A stretch of DNA of 64,000 nucleotides, from NCBI GenBank assembly GCA_963850205.1, contig CAWKKJ010000008.1, positions 682,001 to 746,000 of the forward strand, in the 5' to 3' direction. This stretch comes from JACVRW01 sp963850205. GTDB taxonomy: Bacteria > Actinomycetota > Thermoleophilia > Solirubrobacterales > Thermoleophilaceae. Shown here one piece after another: positions 51,143 to 59,878 of the stretch. Position numbers and translations under genes: made by a program. The notes beneath the pieces are model-generated. The model did no database searches. It had not been told where the DNA came from and was given only the letters and a program-made list of their open reading frames with translations. How positions within the stretch are numbered: position 1 is the stretch's first letter; every line of letters begins with the position of its first letter.

Positions 51143-51787
51143 ATGGCGCTCGTCAAGACCCAGGTCACCCAGGAGGTAGCTGACTACCTCATCCAGCATT
51201 CCCGACCGGACGCGGTTCTCGAGCGCGTGGCCCGCGAGACCGCGGAAATGCCCCGCGCTGAGATGGCGACCACTGCCGACGAGGCGGGGCTCTTGACGAT
51301 GCTCGCCCGGTTGGTCGGCGCCCGTCAGGCGCTTGAAGTCGGGACCTTCACGGGCTACGGAGCGATCTCGATCGCGCGCGGGCTAGCGGACCGTGGCCGG
51401 CTGACGTGTCTGGAGCTCGAGGAGAAGTACGCGGCGATCGCGCGCAGCAATCTCGTGGACGCCGGCGTTGCCGACGCGGTGGAGATCATTGTCGGACCGG
51501 CGCTGGAGTCGCTGCGCGCCATGCCCGCCGAGCCGACCTTCGACTACGTCTTCCTCGACGCGGACAAGACCGGCTACCCGGACTACTACGAGGAGCTCGT
51601 CCCGCGCCTGCTGCCGGGAGGGCTGCTCCTGATCGACAACGTGCTGCTTCGCGGCCGGGTCACGGACCCGCAGGACGAGCGTGACCGCGTCATCGCCGAG
51701 CTCAACGAACGCGTGACGGCCGACGAGCGCGTCGACAGCGTGATGGTCCTCGTGGCCGACGGGCTCACCTTCGTGCGCCGCCGCTAG
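51143..51787 (+). CDS. class I O-methyltransferase (caffeoyl-CoA / catechol type)
   Basis: A 214-residue SAM-dependent O-methyltransferase of the cation-dependent CCoAOMT group. ALEVGTFTGYGAISIARGL near 63-81 is the SAM motif I, LELEEKYAAIARSN follows, and FDYVFLDADKTGYPDYY near 133-149 holds the metal-binding Asp residues; LLIDNVLLRGRV is the last family motif. It likely methylates a catechol or other vicinal phenolic hydroxyl. Its stop codon shares bases with the stop of the convergent exported protein gene. Confidence 0.9.
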   Translation: MALVKTQVTQEVADYLIQHSRPDAVLERVARETAEMPRAEMATTADEAGLLTMLARLVGARQALEVGTFTGYGAISIARGLADRGRLTCLELEEKYAAIARSNLVDAGVADAVEIIVGPALESLRAMPAEPTFDYVFLDADKTGYPDYYEELVPRLLPGGLLLIDNVLLRGRVTDPQDERDRVIAELNERVTADERVDSVMVLVADGLTFVRRR

Positions 51788-52521
51788 CTTCTGAAGCGGA
51801 CGAGCTCCTCGCGGTCGCTACCGCCGGACACGCTGACGGCGAGCACCGGGCCCACCCCGCGGGCGTAGAACTTGAACTCGAGGACCTTTCTGTCCAGCGG
51901 GTTCCAGTCCCGGGTCATCAGCACCCGGCGGTAGTGGCGGGCCGGCACCTCGGCCTGCTCGCGCAGGCTCACGATCCGCGCCCTGTCCTCGGCCTCGCCC
52001 TTGTAGTACTCCTGGCGATAGGCCAGGCCCGGGCGCGGGTGCGCGGGCATGATCACGCCGGCCTGGGCGCCGTCCACGCCGGCCTCGAACGAGCCCGCCT
52101 TGGACACCGGCTCGCCGTTCTCGTACTCGGTCGTGTCCTCGCCCAGGTACCAGATGTTCCCCCGCTTGTCCTGCGCGTACCAGTCGTCGGTGACCTCGAC
52201 GAACCGGCCCTTCTCGGTCACCACGTCCCGCACCACGCGGGCGGTGATCCCGTTGGCGATCCGCTTGGTCCGGTCGGTGACGGTCACCACCACCTTCTGC
52301 CTCGTTCCCTCCGAGTCCGTCTCCCGGTAGACCCAACGGGTGCCTGGCTTCATCGGCCAGTAGGGGTTGTCGATCCTGGTGGAGAAATCGGCCGGGTTCA
52401 GGTGCACGGTCTCGCTTCCCTGAGGCAGCCTGCCGTTGCCGCCCTGCGTTGCGATGGCACCGCCGGCCGCCGCCCCCACCGCGAGGACGGCGGCCGTGGT
52501 GGTCAGTGCCGCGCGGCGCAT
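51784..52521 (-). CDS. exported protein of unknown function
   Basis: A 245-residue protein with a signal peptide (MRRAALTTTAAVLAVGAAAG) and a beta-rich body: FSTRIDNPYWPMKPGTRWVY, YLGEDTTEYENGEPVSKAGS, YYKGEAEDRARIVS and KFYARGVGPVLAVSVSGG. I do not recognise a named domain, though the pattern of GTRWVYRET strands is common in extracellular actinobacterial proteins. Its ATG shares one base with the PepSY gene stop (TGATG), so both come from one message, downstream of the two-component genes. Confidence 0.72.
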   Translation of the reverse strand: MRRAALTTTAAVLAVGAAAGGAIATQGGNGRLPQGSETVHLNPADFSTRIDNPYWPMKPGTRWVYRETDSEGTRQKVVVTVTDRTKRIANGITARVVRDVVTEKGRFVEVTDDWYAQDKRGNIWYLGEDTTEYENGEPVSKAGSFEAGVDGAQAGVIMPAHPRPGLAYRQEYYKGEAEDRARIVSLREQAEVPARHYRRVLMTRDWNPLDRKVLEFKFYARGVGPVLAVSVSGGSDREELVRFRS

Positions 52522-52868
52522 CAGTCGTCGCTCGGGCCGTCGCTCTCGCCGGAGCGATCGTCGTCACCCACCGAGTTGAGGACGTTGAAGTCCTTATCGA
52601 CGTGGACGTCGACCTGGCTGCCGTCCGGGCGGGTGACCTCGACCTCGTAGGCGCCCTCCTCGTCGCCCACCTCGGTCTCCGTCACCTTGCCGCCGCCGGT
52701 CGCCGCCAGCGCCGCCGCGCTCGCCCGGTCGAGGGCTGGGCCGCTGATCGCGCGGTCGCTCCCGTCGTCGTCGCCGCCGCCGGCAGCGCCGGCGATGGCC
52801 GCACCACCCACGGCAAGAGCCGCGATGACTGCGATCGCAATGACCGCGCCCTTGATCTTGTTCCGCAT
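52521..52868 (-). CDS. exported PepSY-domain protein
   Basis: A 115-residue protein with a signal anchor (KIKGAVIAIAVIAALAVGG), an acidic linker with GGGDDDGSD, and one PepSY domain (ALDRASAAALAATGGGKVTE, YEVEVTRPDGSQVDVHVD). PepSY domains often modulate proteases or sense envelope state. A GGAGG site lies seven bases before the ATG at 52866-52868. A CTGAGA-type direct repeat lies 57-74 bases upstream, matching one ahead of the response-regulator gene, so this gene is probably a target of the adjacent two-component system. Confidence 0.85.
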   Translation of the reverse strand: MRNKIKGAVIAIAVIAALAVGGAAIAGAAGGGDDDGSDRAISGPALDRASAAALAATGGGKVTETEVGDEEGAYEVEVTRPDGSQVDVHVDKDFNVLNSVGDDDRSGESDGPSDD

Positions 52869-52911
52869 TACGGTGCCTCCTTGGTGCCCGTTGGACCTTG
52901 CACGCGCCAAG

Positions 52912-54317
52912 CTACGACCGGCCGCTGAGACGGCCCTGAGAGAGGTGCTCGCGCCGAGCGGCAGCGGGCACATGATCGTCGAAGCCCGGTTGCGTCGGGA
53001 GGGAGATCCGGACCGTGGCACCGGGCCCGTCGGGCACGATGGCGGCACTTCCGCCATGGGCCTCGGCGATCGCGCGCACGATGGCCAGGCCCAGCCCCGT
53101 GCCGCCGCGCGTGCGGGCGGAGTCGCCGCGGACGAAACGCCCGAAGGCGCGCTCGCCCAACTCCGGCGGGAAACCGGGGCCCGAGTCGGCCACCTCGAGC
53201 TCGGCGGCGTCGTCGAGCGCGCGCGAGCGGAGCACCACGTCACCGTCGCCGTAGCGCAGCGCGTTGTCCACCAGATTGCCGAGCGCCTGGCGAAGGCGCA
53301 GGTCGTCCGCCTCCAGCCGCGGACCGTCCGCGGCCTCCACCCTGATCACGCGGCCACGGGCACGCGCCCGGTCGGCGAACCGCTCGCGCACCGCCTCCAG
53401 CAGTTCCCCCGCGGCAAGCTCGCTGGGTCGCACGGGCAGCCTGCCATCGCCGCTCCGGGCCAGCACCAGCAGGTCCTCGGCGAGTTGGGCCAGGTGGTCG
53501 CACTCCTCCACCGCCGCCGCAAGCGCCTCACGCACCGGCGGATCGTGTCCGCCCGCGCGCAGCGCCCCCTCGAGCTCCGTCTTGATCACCGCCACCGGCG
53601 TCCGTAGCTCGTGGCTGGCGTCGGCGACGAAGCGGCGCTCGCGCTCGTAGGAGGCGCGCAGTCGGTCGAGCATCGCATTGAGCGTCTCCCCCAGCCGCCG
53701 GATCTCGTCGCGCGCGGCGGGCAGCGGCAGGCGTTCGCCCTCCCGCTCCAGCGACACCTCGGCCGCCCGCCGCCGCATCGCCTCGACGGGGCGCAACCCG
53801 GCGGCAGCCAGCGCGTAGCCGAGGAGCGAGGCCAGTACCACCGCGATCGGCCCGCCCACCGCGAAGGACGCGACGAGCCCGGCCAGCGTCTCGTCGCGGT
53901 CGTCGAGCGACTGGCCCACGGTCACGACCTCCCCCCCTCCCGCGGGCTGGGCCAGCACCCGCGCGGTCCCCTCGATGCCGGGCACGCGCCGCTCGACCGA
54001 CACCTCACCGCCGCCCGCGGCGCTCCTCAGCTCCCCCCGGGTCAGCGCCGAGCGGGAGCCGGCGCCGCCGGCTGAGTCCTGGACCTCTCCGTTCGTCGCC
54101 ACGACCTGCGCGAAGCCCTCCTCGTCGTCGCCGGCGGCGCCGGCCGAAGCCCGCCCAGACGCCGCCACCGCCGCCGCGCGGTTCTCCAGCCCGGCGCTCA
54201 CGCTCTCGTCGAGATCGGCCTTCAGGCGCAGGTACACAAACAAGGCGGCGGCCGCCAGCACCACCACCATGGCGAGCGCGAAGGCCGCCGTCAGCCGGGC
54301 GCGGATCGGCAGCCGGC

Positions 54318-54321
<4 letters not shown>
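52912..54321 (-). CDS. HAMP sensor histidine kinase
   Basis: A 469-residue membrane kinase. Transmembrane helices lie at about 8-31 and 148-173, enclosing a roughly 115-residue extracytoplasmic sensor loop with acidic and Ala-rich stretches. HAMP follows (AAAGLRPVEAMRRRAAEV), then the H-box ASHELRTPVAVIK with phospho-acceptor His237, N-box NLVDNALRYGDGD, and G-boxes VADSGPGFPPE and GGTGLGLAIVRAIAEAHGG. It phosphorylates the response regulator encoded just upstream, with an ATGA overlap of four bases. The signal is unknown; location beside PepSY suggests envelope stress or a metal. Confidence 0.93.
52925..52942 (-). promoter_or_regulatory. direct repeat ahead of the PepSY gene, candidate response-regulator site
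   Basis: On the plus strand CTGAGAC (52925-52931) and CTGAGAG (52936-52942) repeat with an 11-base period, the helical spacing used by OmpR/PhoB-type dimers. The same layout occurs before the response-regulator gene. It lies inside the last codons of the kinase gene, 57-74 bases before the PepSY start. Confidence 0.55.
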
Positions 54322-55001
<680 letters not shown>

Positions 55002-55023
55002 GCCCTAAATGATGGCCCCGAAC

Positions 55024-55041
55024 CTGAGAGCCCGCTGAGAG
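55024..55041 (-). promoter_or_regulatory. direct repeat ahead of the response-regulator gene
   Basis: CTGAGAG at 55024-55030 and again at 55035-55041 (CTCTCAG on the transcribed strand) repeat at an 11-base period. It is just upstream of the regulator start and closely matches the pair before the PepSY gene, which suggests that both are bound by the encoded OmpR-type protein. Confidence 0.58.
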
Positions 55042-55055
55042 CGCACGCGTCCCCC

Positions 55056-55556
55056 TTAGCCGTCTCGCGCTTCCAGGTTGGGATGGACGCCCGCGGCGAG
55101 GCCCTGTGATTCCGCCACGCGCTGCAGCAGGGAGATGAGCTGCGAGCGCTCAGGCGCGTCGAGGGCGGCCAGCAGCTCGGCTTCGTCGTCGTCTGCGACG
55201 CCCACGAGCTCGGTCAGCAGCTCGCGGCCGGGTGGAGTCAGGTAGAGGGTGTAGGCGCGCCGGTCGGTCGGGTCGCGGCGCCGCTCGGCGAGCCCGCGAT
55301 GCTCGAGGTCGTCGACGAGCGCAACGACGGCGCTGCGGTGGAGCCCCAGGGCGCTGCTCAGTGCCTGCTGGGACTGGCCCTCGTTCACGGCGAGGTGGCT
55401 GAGCATCCCGAAGTGCCGCGGGTGGAGGCCGAGGGGGGCAAGGCGCTCGGCAAAGCAGCGATGCTGATGGGTGCCCAGCTGCACCAGCAGGAAGCCGGCA
55501 CGGCGGCTCAGCCCCCGCGCCGGGGCTGCCTGCACGCTGGCGGGATTTCGGGGCAC
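55056..55556 (-). CDS. MarR-family transcriptional regulator
   Basis: A 166-residue winged-helix regulator. GTG 55554-55556 is chosen because TACCAT lies six bases upstream and the family core starts soon after (LVQLGTHQHRCFAERL); the frame stays open to 55640 but would overlap the divergent gene. The HTH is NEGQSQQALSSALGLHRSAV and the wing AERRRDPTDRRAYTLYLTPPG is typical. It probably represses itself and the divergent VOC-cupin genes through the inverted repeat at 55579-55605, released by a small phenolic or oxidant. Confidence 0.87.
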   Translation of the reverse strand: MPRNPASVQAAPARGLSRRAGFLLVQLGTHQHRCFAERLAPLGLHPRHFGMLSHLAVNEGQSQQALSSALGLHRSAVVALVDDLEHRGLAERRRDPTDRRAYTLYLTPPGRELLTELVGVADDDEAELLAALDAPERSQLISLLQRVAESQGLAAGVHPNLEARDG

Positions 55557-55562
55557 TTGGCG

Positions 55563-55568
55563 ATGGTA
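55563..55568 (-). promoter_or_regulatory. candidate -10 box for leaderless marR
   Basis: TACCAT on the minus strand lies six bases before GTG 55556. The MarR palindrome sits directly upstream, where the -35 would be. Confidence 0.42.
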
Positions 55569-55578
55569 CCGCGCGGCT

Positions 55579-55605
55579 AGAACTGTTAGTGCTATAAACA
55601 GTTCT
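55579..55605. promoter_or_regulatory. MarR-type operator in the divergent promoter region
   Basis: AGAACTGTT and AACAGTTCT are perfect nine-base inverted arms with a nine-base spacer. The site lies between the MarR gene and the divergent VOC gene, a typical position for a shared operator. Confidence 0.7.
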
Positions 55606-55638
55606 GGTAACCGCCTATCTTCGAGGAGCGTGGTCGCC

Positions 55639-56010
55639 ATGGTCAGCGTTCGCTACATCACCGATGACGTCGACGCCGCGGTGGCCTTCTACGTCGAGCG
55701 GCTCCGCTTCAGCCTCGACATGCGGCCCGGACCCGGCTTCGCGATGCTCTCCCGCGGCGACCTGCGGCTGCTGCTCAACGAGCCCGGCGCGGGCGGCGCG
55801 GGCCAACCGGCGGCCGACGGCCGCGAGCCCGAGCCCGGGGGCTGGAACCGCATCCAGATCGAGGTGGCAGACCTCGAGCACGAGGTCAAGGCGTTGCGCG
55901 CGGGCGGGGCCAGCTTTCGCGGCGAGATCGTCACCGGACGGGGCGGCAGCCAGATCCTGCTCGACGATCCCGCCGGCAATCCGATCGAGCTCTTTCAGCC
56001 CGGACTCTGA
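55639..56010 (+). CDS. glyoxalase/bleomycin-resistance-type VOC protein
   Basis: A 123-residue single-module VOC protein: RYITDDVDAAVAFYVERLRF, GFAMLSRGDLRLLLNEPG, IQIEVADLEHEVKALRAGG and ILLDDPAGNPIELFQP. The C-terminal Glu and internal residues could bind a metal. The ATG at 55639 has GGAG upstream, but GTG 55630 lies eight bases after TATCTT (55616-55621) and would be a leaderless alternative adding three residues. Substrate unknown. Probably repressed by the MarR protein and cotranscribed with the cupin gene. Confidence 0.82.
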   Translation: MVSVRYITDDVDAAVAFYVERLRFSLDMRPGPGFAMLSRGDLRLLLNEPGAGGAGQPAADGREPEPGGWNRIQIEVADLEHEVKALRAGGASFRGEIVTGRGGSQILLDDPAGNPIELFQPGL

Positions 56011-56025
56011 AAGGAGTTCAGACCC

Positions 56026-56442
56026 ATGCCAGCCGTGCCGAACCTCCGCACCAACGTTCTGCTGCGCAGCGAGGAGACTGGCGGCCAGGTGTCCGTGACC
56101 GAGATCGTGGTCCCGCCCCACAGCGCCGGCCCGCCGCTGCACACCCACGACTTCGACGAGGCCTTCTACATGCTCGAGGGCGAGCTGGTCTTCCAGGTCG
56201 AGGACGCGCTCGTCACCAAGGGCGCCGGCGAGCTCTCCTTCGCCCCGCGCAACGTAGCCCACACGCTGGCCAATCACAGCGATGCGCCCGCGCGCTACGT
56301 GCTCGTCTGTACGCCCGCGGGCTTCGAGCGCCACTGGGCGCGCACCGCCGCCAAGGCGGCCGGAGTCGAGCCGCCGCAGTGGGCGCTGCAGCCGATCCCC
56401 GAGGTCACCATCGTCGGCCCGCAGATCGCGGTCCCGGCCTGA
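56026..56442 (+). CDS. cupin domain protein
   Basis: A 138-residue single cupin. Motif 1 PPLHTHDFDEAFYMLEGEL near 37-55 holds the His-x-His and Glu metal ligands, and motif 2 includes FAPRNVAHTLANHS with another His. A Lys-rich C-terminal tail follows. An AAAGGAG site sits seven bases before the ATG. It follows the VOC gene by 15 bases, so both are likely part of one small detoxification operon under MarR control. Substrate unknown. Confidence 0.82.
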   Translation: MPAVPNLRTNVLLRSEETGGQVSVTEIVVPPHSAGPPLHTHDFDEAFYMLEGELVFQVEDALVTKGAGELSFAPRNVAHTLANHSDAPARYVLVCTPAGFERHWARTAAKAAGVEPPQWALQPIPEVTIVGPQIAVPA

Positions 56443-56489
56443 GCCATCAGGATCCCGCCCCGGGAACGCCGGATCTGTCGCCCGCCCCG

Positions 56490-56660
56490 CGTCCGCGAGG
56501 CTGACCGCTTTCGCGCGGCCGGGCTTGCGGGCGCGCACGATCACCGAGCCGGCGTGCCTGTTCATGCGCTGGGTGTCGATGATCTCGAGGTCGACCAGGC
56601 CGGCGGCCCGAGGTGCCGGATGTAGTCGTCGCGCGTGAGGGTGCCGGCGACACAACCCAT
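56490..56660 (-). pseudogene. C-terminal remnant of an arsenite-methyltransferase-like gene
   Basis: Minus-strand frames encode the end of a SAM methyltransferase resembling arsenite methyltransferase (ArsM): GCVAGTLTRDDYIRHL in one frame then AAGLVDLEIIDTQRMNRHAG and SVIVRARKPG in another. The break lies where CTCGGGCC would read CTCGAGGCC with one extra base, so a base has been lost. The N-terminal two thirds are absent; the rest of 56443-56748 shows nothing else coding. The identification is by pattern and length and is tentative. Confidence 0.55.
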
Positions 56661-56748
56661 GAGTAACAGCGCCCTGGAGATCCTTAGCGCGCGGCCTCCT
56701 CGGAGGCTCTCCGGGCCGCTCACGATCCGCGAGACGGTCCGGTCGTCG

Positions 56749-58879
56749 TTAAGCCCCGGCACGGCCGGGGCCGGTCCGGGGGCCGCGCTGCCGTGTCAGG
56801 GCGGTGCCCTCGGGCTCGTCCTGCTCGACCGGATATAGGGGCCAGCGCTCCGCGATGGCGTCGAGAGAGTGGGTCGTGGGGTCGGCGAAGCGCAGGCCGG
56901 ACCCGGCGACGAGGTCCCTGACGGTGCGCGAGACGAGCACCTCATCGGGGCCGCCTAGCGCCGCGATCTGCATTGCGATCTGTGTGGCGATGCCTGTGAC
57001 GTGGCGGTCGTGTTGTTCGATCTCCCCGGTGTGCAGGCCGGACCGGGTGTCGCAGCCCGAGCCGCTGAGCGGCGTCGCGGATAGCGACCGCGCAGCGGAT
57101 GGCCCGGGCGGGGCCATCGAAGGTGGCAAGGAAGCCATCTGCGGCGCGTGTCACCTCGCGCCCGCCGAACCGTTCCAGCTCGGTCCGCACGGCCGCGTCG
57201 TGCCGGCTACGAAGGCGGCGCCAAGCGCCGTGGCCGCTGGCGGGCGCCGGCTCCGGCGAGCCGACGACGTGGCTGACCAGGACGGTCGCCAGCACCCGGT
57301 TCGGTTCCGGCATGCGGCGACTCGCGGTCAGGAACTCCTCGACCTCCTCTGCGATGCTCGTCATGTCGCCGATGAGCGGCAGATGGTCCGGGCCGTCGAT
57401 CTCCACGAAGCGTGCGCCCGGGATGTGCTCGGCAAGGTAGCGGCCGCCGTGCGGGGCTTTCACCTCATCCGCGTGGTCGATCACGAGCGTTGGCACGTGA
57501 ATCGTCGGCAGCACCGGGCGGATGTCTGAGCGCTCGATCGCGTCCCATAGGGAGCGCACCATCGCCGGGCTCACTGCGGCGCGTTCGAAGAGGCCGTATC
57601 TGCGGCGGATCTCGGGGCTCTCGGCGACGGTCGGCGCGACGACATGGAGGAAGCGCCCTTCCCCCCAGTGCTCGATCGCGTCGAGCGCCAGCCGGCGCAG
57701 CTCCAGCCACGGCTCGCTGTCCGGCTCGTCTTCGGCATCGACGGCCACTCTCGCGAAGGTGTCCCAGAGGATCAGCGCCTCGGTGCGGTCGGGGTAAGTG
57801 GCTGCGAAGAGTGCTGCCAGCAGGCCTCCCTCCGAGTAGCCGAGCACGGCGGCGCGTTGGGAGCCGGCGGCGTCCATGACCGCGCGCGCGTCGTCCATGA
57901 GCTCCTCGAATGTCGGCGCGCCGCTGACCGGGTCAGACAGGCCTGTGCCCCGCTTGTCGAACAGGATCAGCCGCGAGAACGACGCAAGCCGGTTCAGGAA
58001 GCTTGCCCAGGCGCGGTTGGTCCACTGGAGATCCAGGTGCGACACCAAGCCCGTCGCGAAGACGAGATCGAGCGGTCCATCGCCCAACACCTGGTAGGCG
58101 ATGCTTGCTTCGCCGCTCCTCGCGTACCTCGTCTCGGGCTGGTCGGCCGTCGAGCGCTTCGCTCTCGCCGCGTCTGCCAGCGTGGCGCCTGACCGGACCG
58201 CCTCGGCGAGTTCTCGGGTAGCGGCGGAGGGAGCGGTGCGGAGCTGCTCGCGCAGTCGCTTGGCGACCGTCTCGTAAACCTCCAGGGCCGCGCCGCTGTC
58301 CCCGGCAACGGCCAATCGCCGAATCAAATAGCGGTGGGGCTCCTCTGCCACCGGATCGAGCTCGGTCTGCCGGCGCGTCAAGCGGACCGCCGCCTGAAGC
58401 TCGCCGGCCGCCTCGAGCTCGGCGGCGCGCTTGCCGAGCGCATCCGACAGCCGTCGCCGAAGCTCGTCGCGGCGCTCAAACACCCAGTCATCCTCGAGCC
58501 CGGTCAGGAGCTCCTCGCCGCACAGCTCGAGCGCCGCCTCGACCTCGCCTGCCTGCAGCCGGCCGTCTAGCTCCCCGAAGTCGGTCCAGACCTGGTCGGG
58601 GCCCGCCAACGCCACCCTGTCCCGGGTGGCGTCCAGGAAGCGGTCCGCCTCCGGGCCGATCGCCGAACGAAGCCGCACCAGCGCCGTCCGCAGGCTCACA
58701 CGCGCGCTCTCGTCCAGCACGTCCGGCCACAGGCGCGCCGCAAGCGCCTCCCGCGAATGCGGCCGCCGCTCAAGCGCCAACATCGCCAGCAACAGTCGCG
58801 CGCGCCGGCTCGACGGCGGCGACACCTCGACACCGTCGACCTCGAGGCGCAGCGGCCCGAGCAGCCAGATGCACAACAT
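56749..58879 (-). pseudogene. BTAD / alpha-beta hydrolase / class III cyclase fusion, frameshifted
   Basis: Starting at 58879, an about 645-residue frame encodes a winged-helix plus BTAD activator domain (LRLEVDGVEVSPPSSRRAR, VSLRTALVRLRSAIG, YLIRRLAVAGDSGAALEVYE), then an alpha/beta hydrolase (nucleophile in VLGYSEGGLLAALFA, His near YLAEHIPGA region), then a class III cyclase module. That module is degenerate: the metal Asp site reads LVSHVVGSPE. The frame breaks near 57045; DTRSGLHTGEIEQHDRHVTG and RTVRDLVAGSGLRFAD continue in the next frame to 56749. Removing one C (CTGCGACACC) would repair it. Intact relatives are actinobacterial fusion regulators. Confidence 0.75.
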
Positions 58880-58925
58880 CGCCCGGCCAAGCCTACGCCG
58901 GTCGCGCTGCTGTCACGCCCGTTTC

Positions 58926-58945
58926 GCGGAGCGTTAGCGCTCCGC
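58926..58945. promoter_or_regulatory. palindrome between divergent genes
   Basis: GCGGAGCG and CGCTCCGC form a perfect eight-base inverted repeat with a four-base centre in the 110-base gap between the BTAD gene and the divergent hydrolase gene. An operator is possible; a short hairpin is the alternative. Confidence 0.4.
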
Positions 58946-58989
58946 TGCGAGCTTGGTGGCAGGCAATCATCAGCGCTCCAGGAGGAGAT

Positions 58990-59878
58990 ATGACCGAACC
59001 GATACGTCGCCAAGGCCACGGCGCCGAAGACAAGGATCGAGTCCTCCTGGTCCACGCCTTTGCCGCGACGGGAGGGAGTTTGGGAGCCGGTCGCGAAGGA
59101 CCTCGAGGACTCCCTCGAGGTGCTCGCCCCGACCCTGCTGGGCCATTTCGAAGGCGAGCCCTTCCCTCCCGGCGTCGCACCACGGATCGATGCACTGGCC
59201 GACTGGCTCGAGTGCCAGCTCGACGCCGTCGGCTGGGACAGCGCGCATATCGCCGGGAACTCGCTTGGCGGCTGGCTCGCGCTCGAGCTGGCAAAGCGAG
59301 GGCGGGCGCGCTCCGTCGTGGCGCTGGCGCCGGCGGGAGGCTGGCGACCCGGGAGTCCCGCGGTGAAGCGGATCGAGCGCATGTTCACCATCAGACGTGT
59401 ACTCGGGCGGCCGCTTCTCCTGCACGCCGAACGGCTGTGCGGCTCCTCGCTCGGCCGGCGGCTCCTCTTCGGTCGGTTCTCGGCCCATCCCGAGCGGCTC
59501 GAGCCGGGCCGCGCAACGTACGGCTTTCGCGCGGCGATGGAGTGTCCCGCCTACCTCGAGCTCCTCCGCGCTGGAACGCACGAGCACGTCCGGGACCTGG
59601 ATCAGATCCGCTGCCCCGTGCTCCTTGCCTGGCCCGCGAAGGACCGCGTCCTTCCCTTCGAGCGCTACGGACGGCCGCTCACCAAGGCCCTGCCCTCCGC
59701 AGAGCTACGAATGCTGCACGACGTCGGGCACGTGCCGATGCTCGACGACCCGAGCGGGATCGCCCACCTCATCCGCGACTTCATCATGCGGGCCACCGGC
59801 CCGGCCGCGCCCGCCGCAGCACAGGAAGCGACCCAGAACGAGCACCCCATCCGGGCTGCCGCGGCGGGAGGAGTGTGA
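58990..59878 (+). pseudogene. alpha/beta hydrolase split by a one-base insertion
   Basis: An AGGAGG site and ATG 58990 open a hydrolase: RVLLVHAFAATGG ends where the frame breaks near 59075, and GVWEPVAKDLEDSLEVLAPT with TLLGHFEGEPF continues in the next frame to the stop at 59876-59878. The nucleophile elbow AGNSLGGWLALEL and final DVGHVPMLDDP are intact. One extra A within GGGAGTTTGGG accounts for it. Repaired, it would be a roughly 295-residue single-domain esterase-like protein. Overlaps the next gene by TGATG, so that gene's translation may suffer. Confidence 0.72.
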
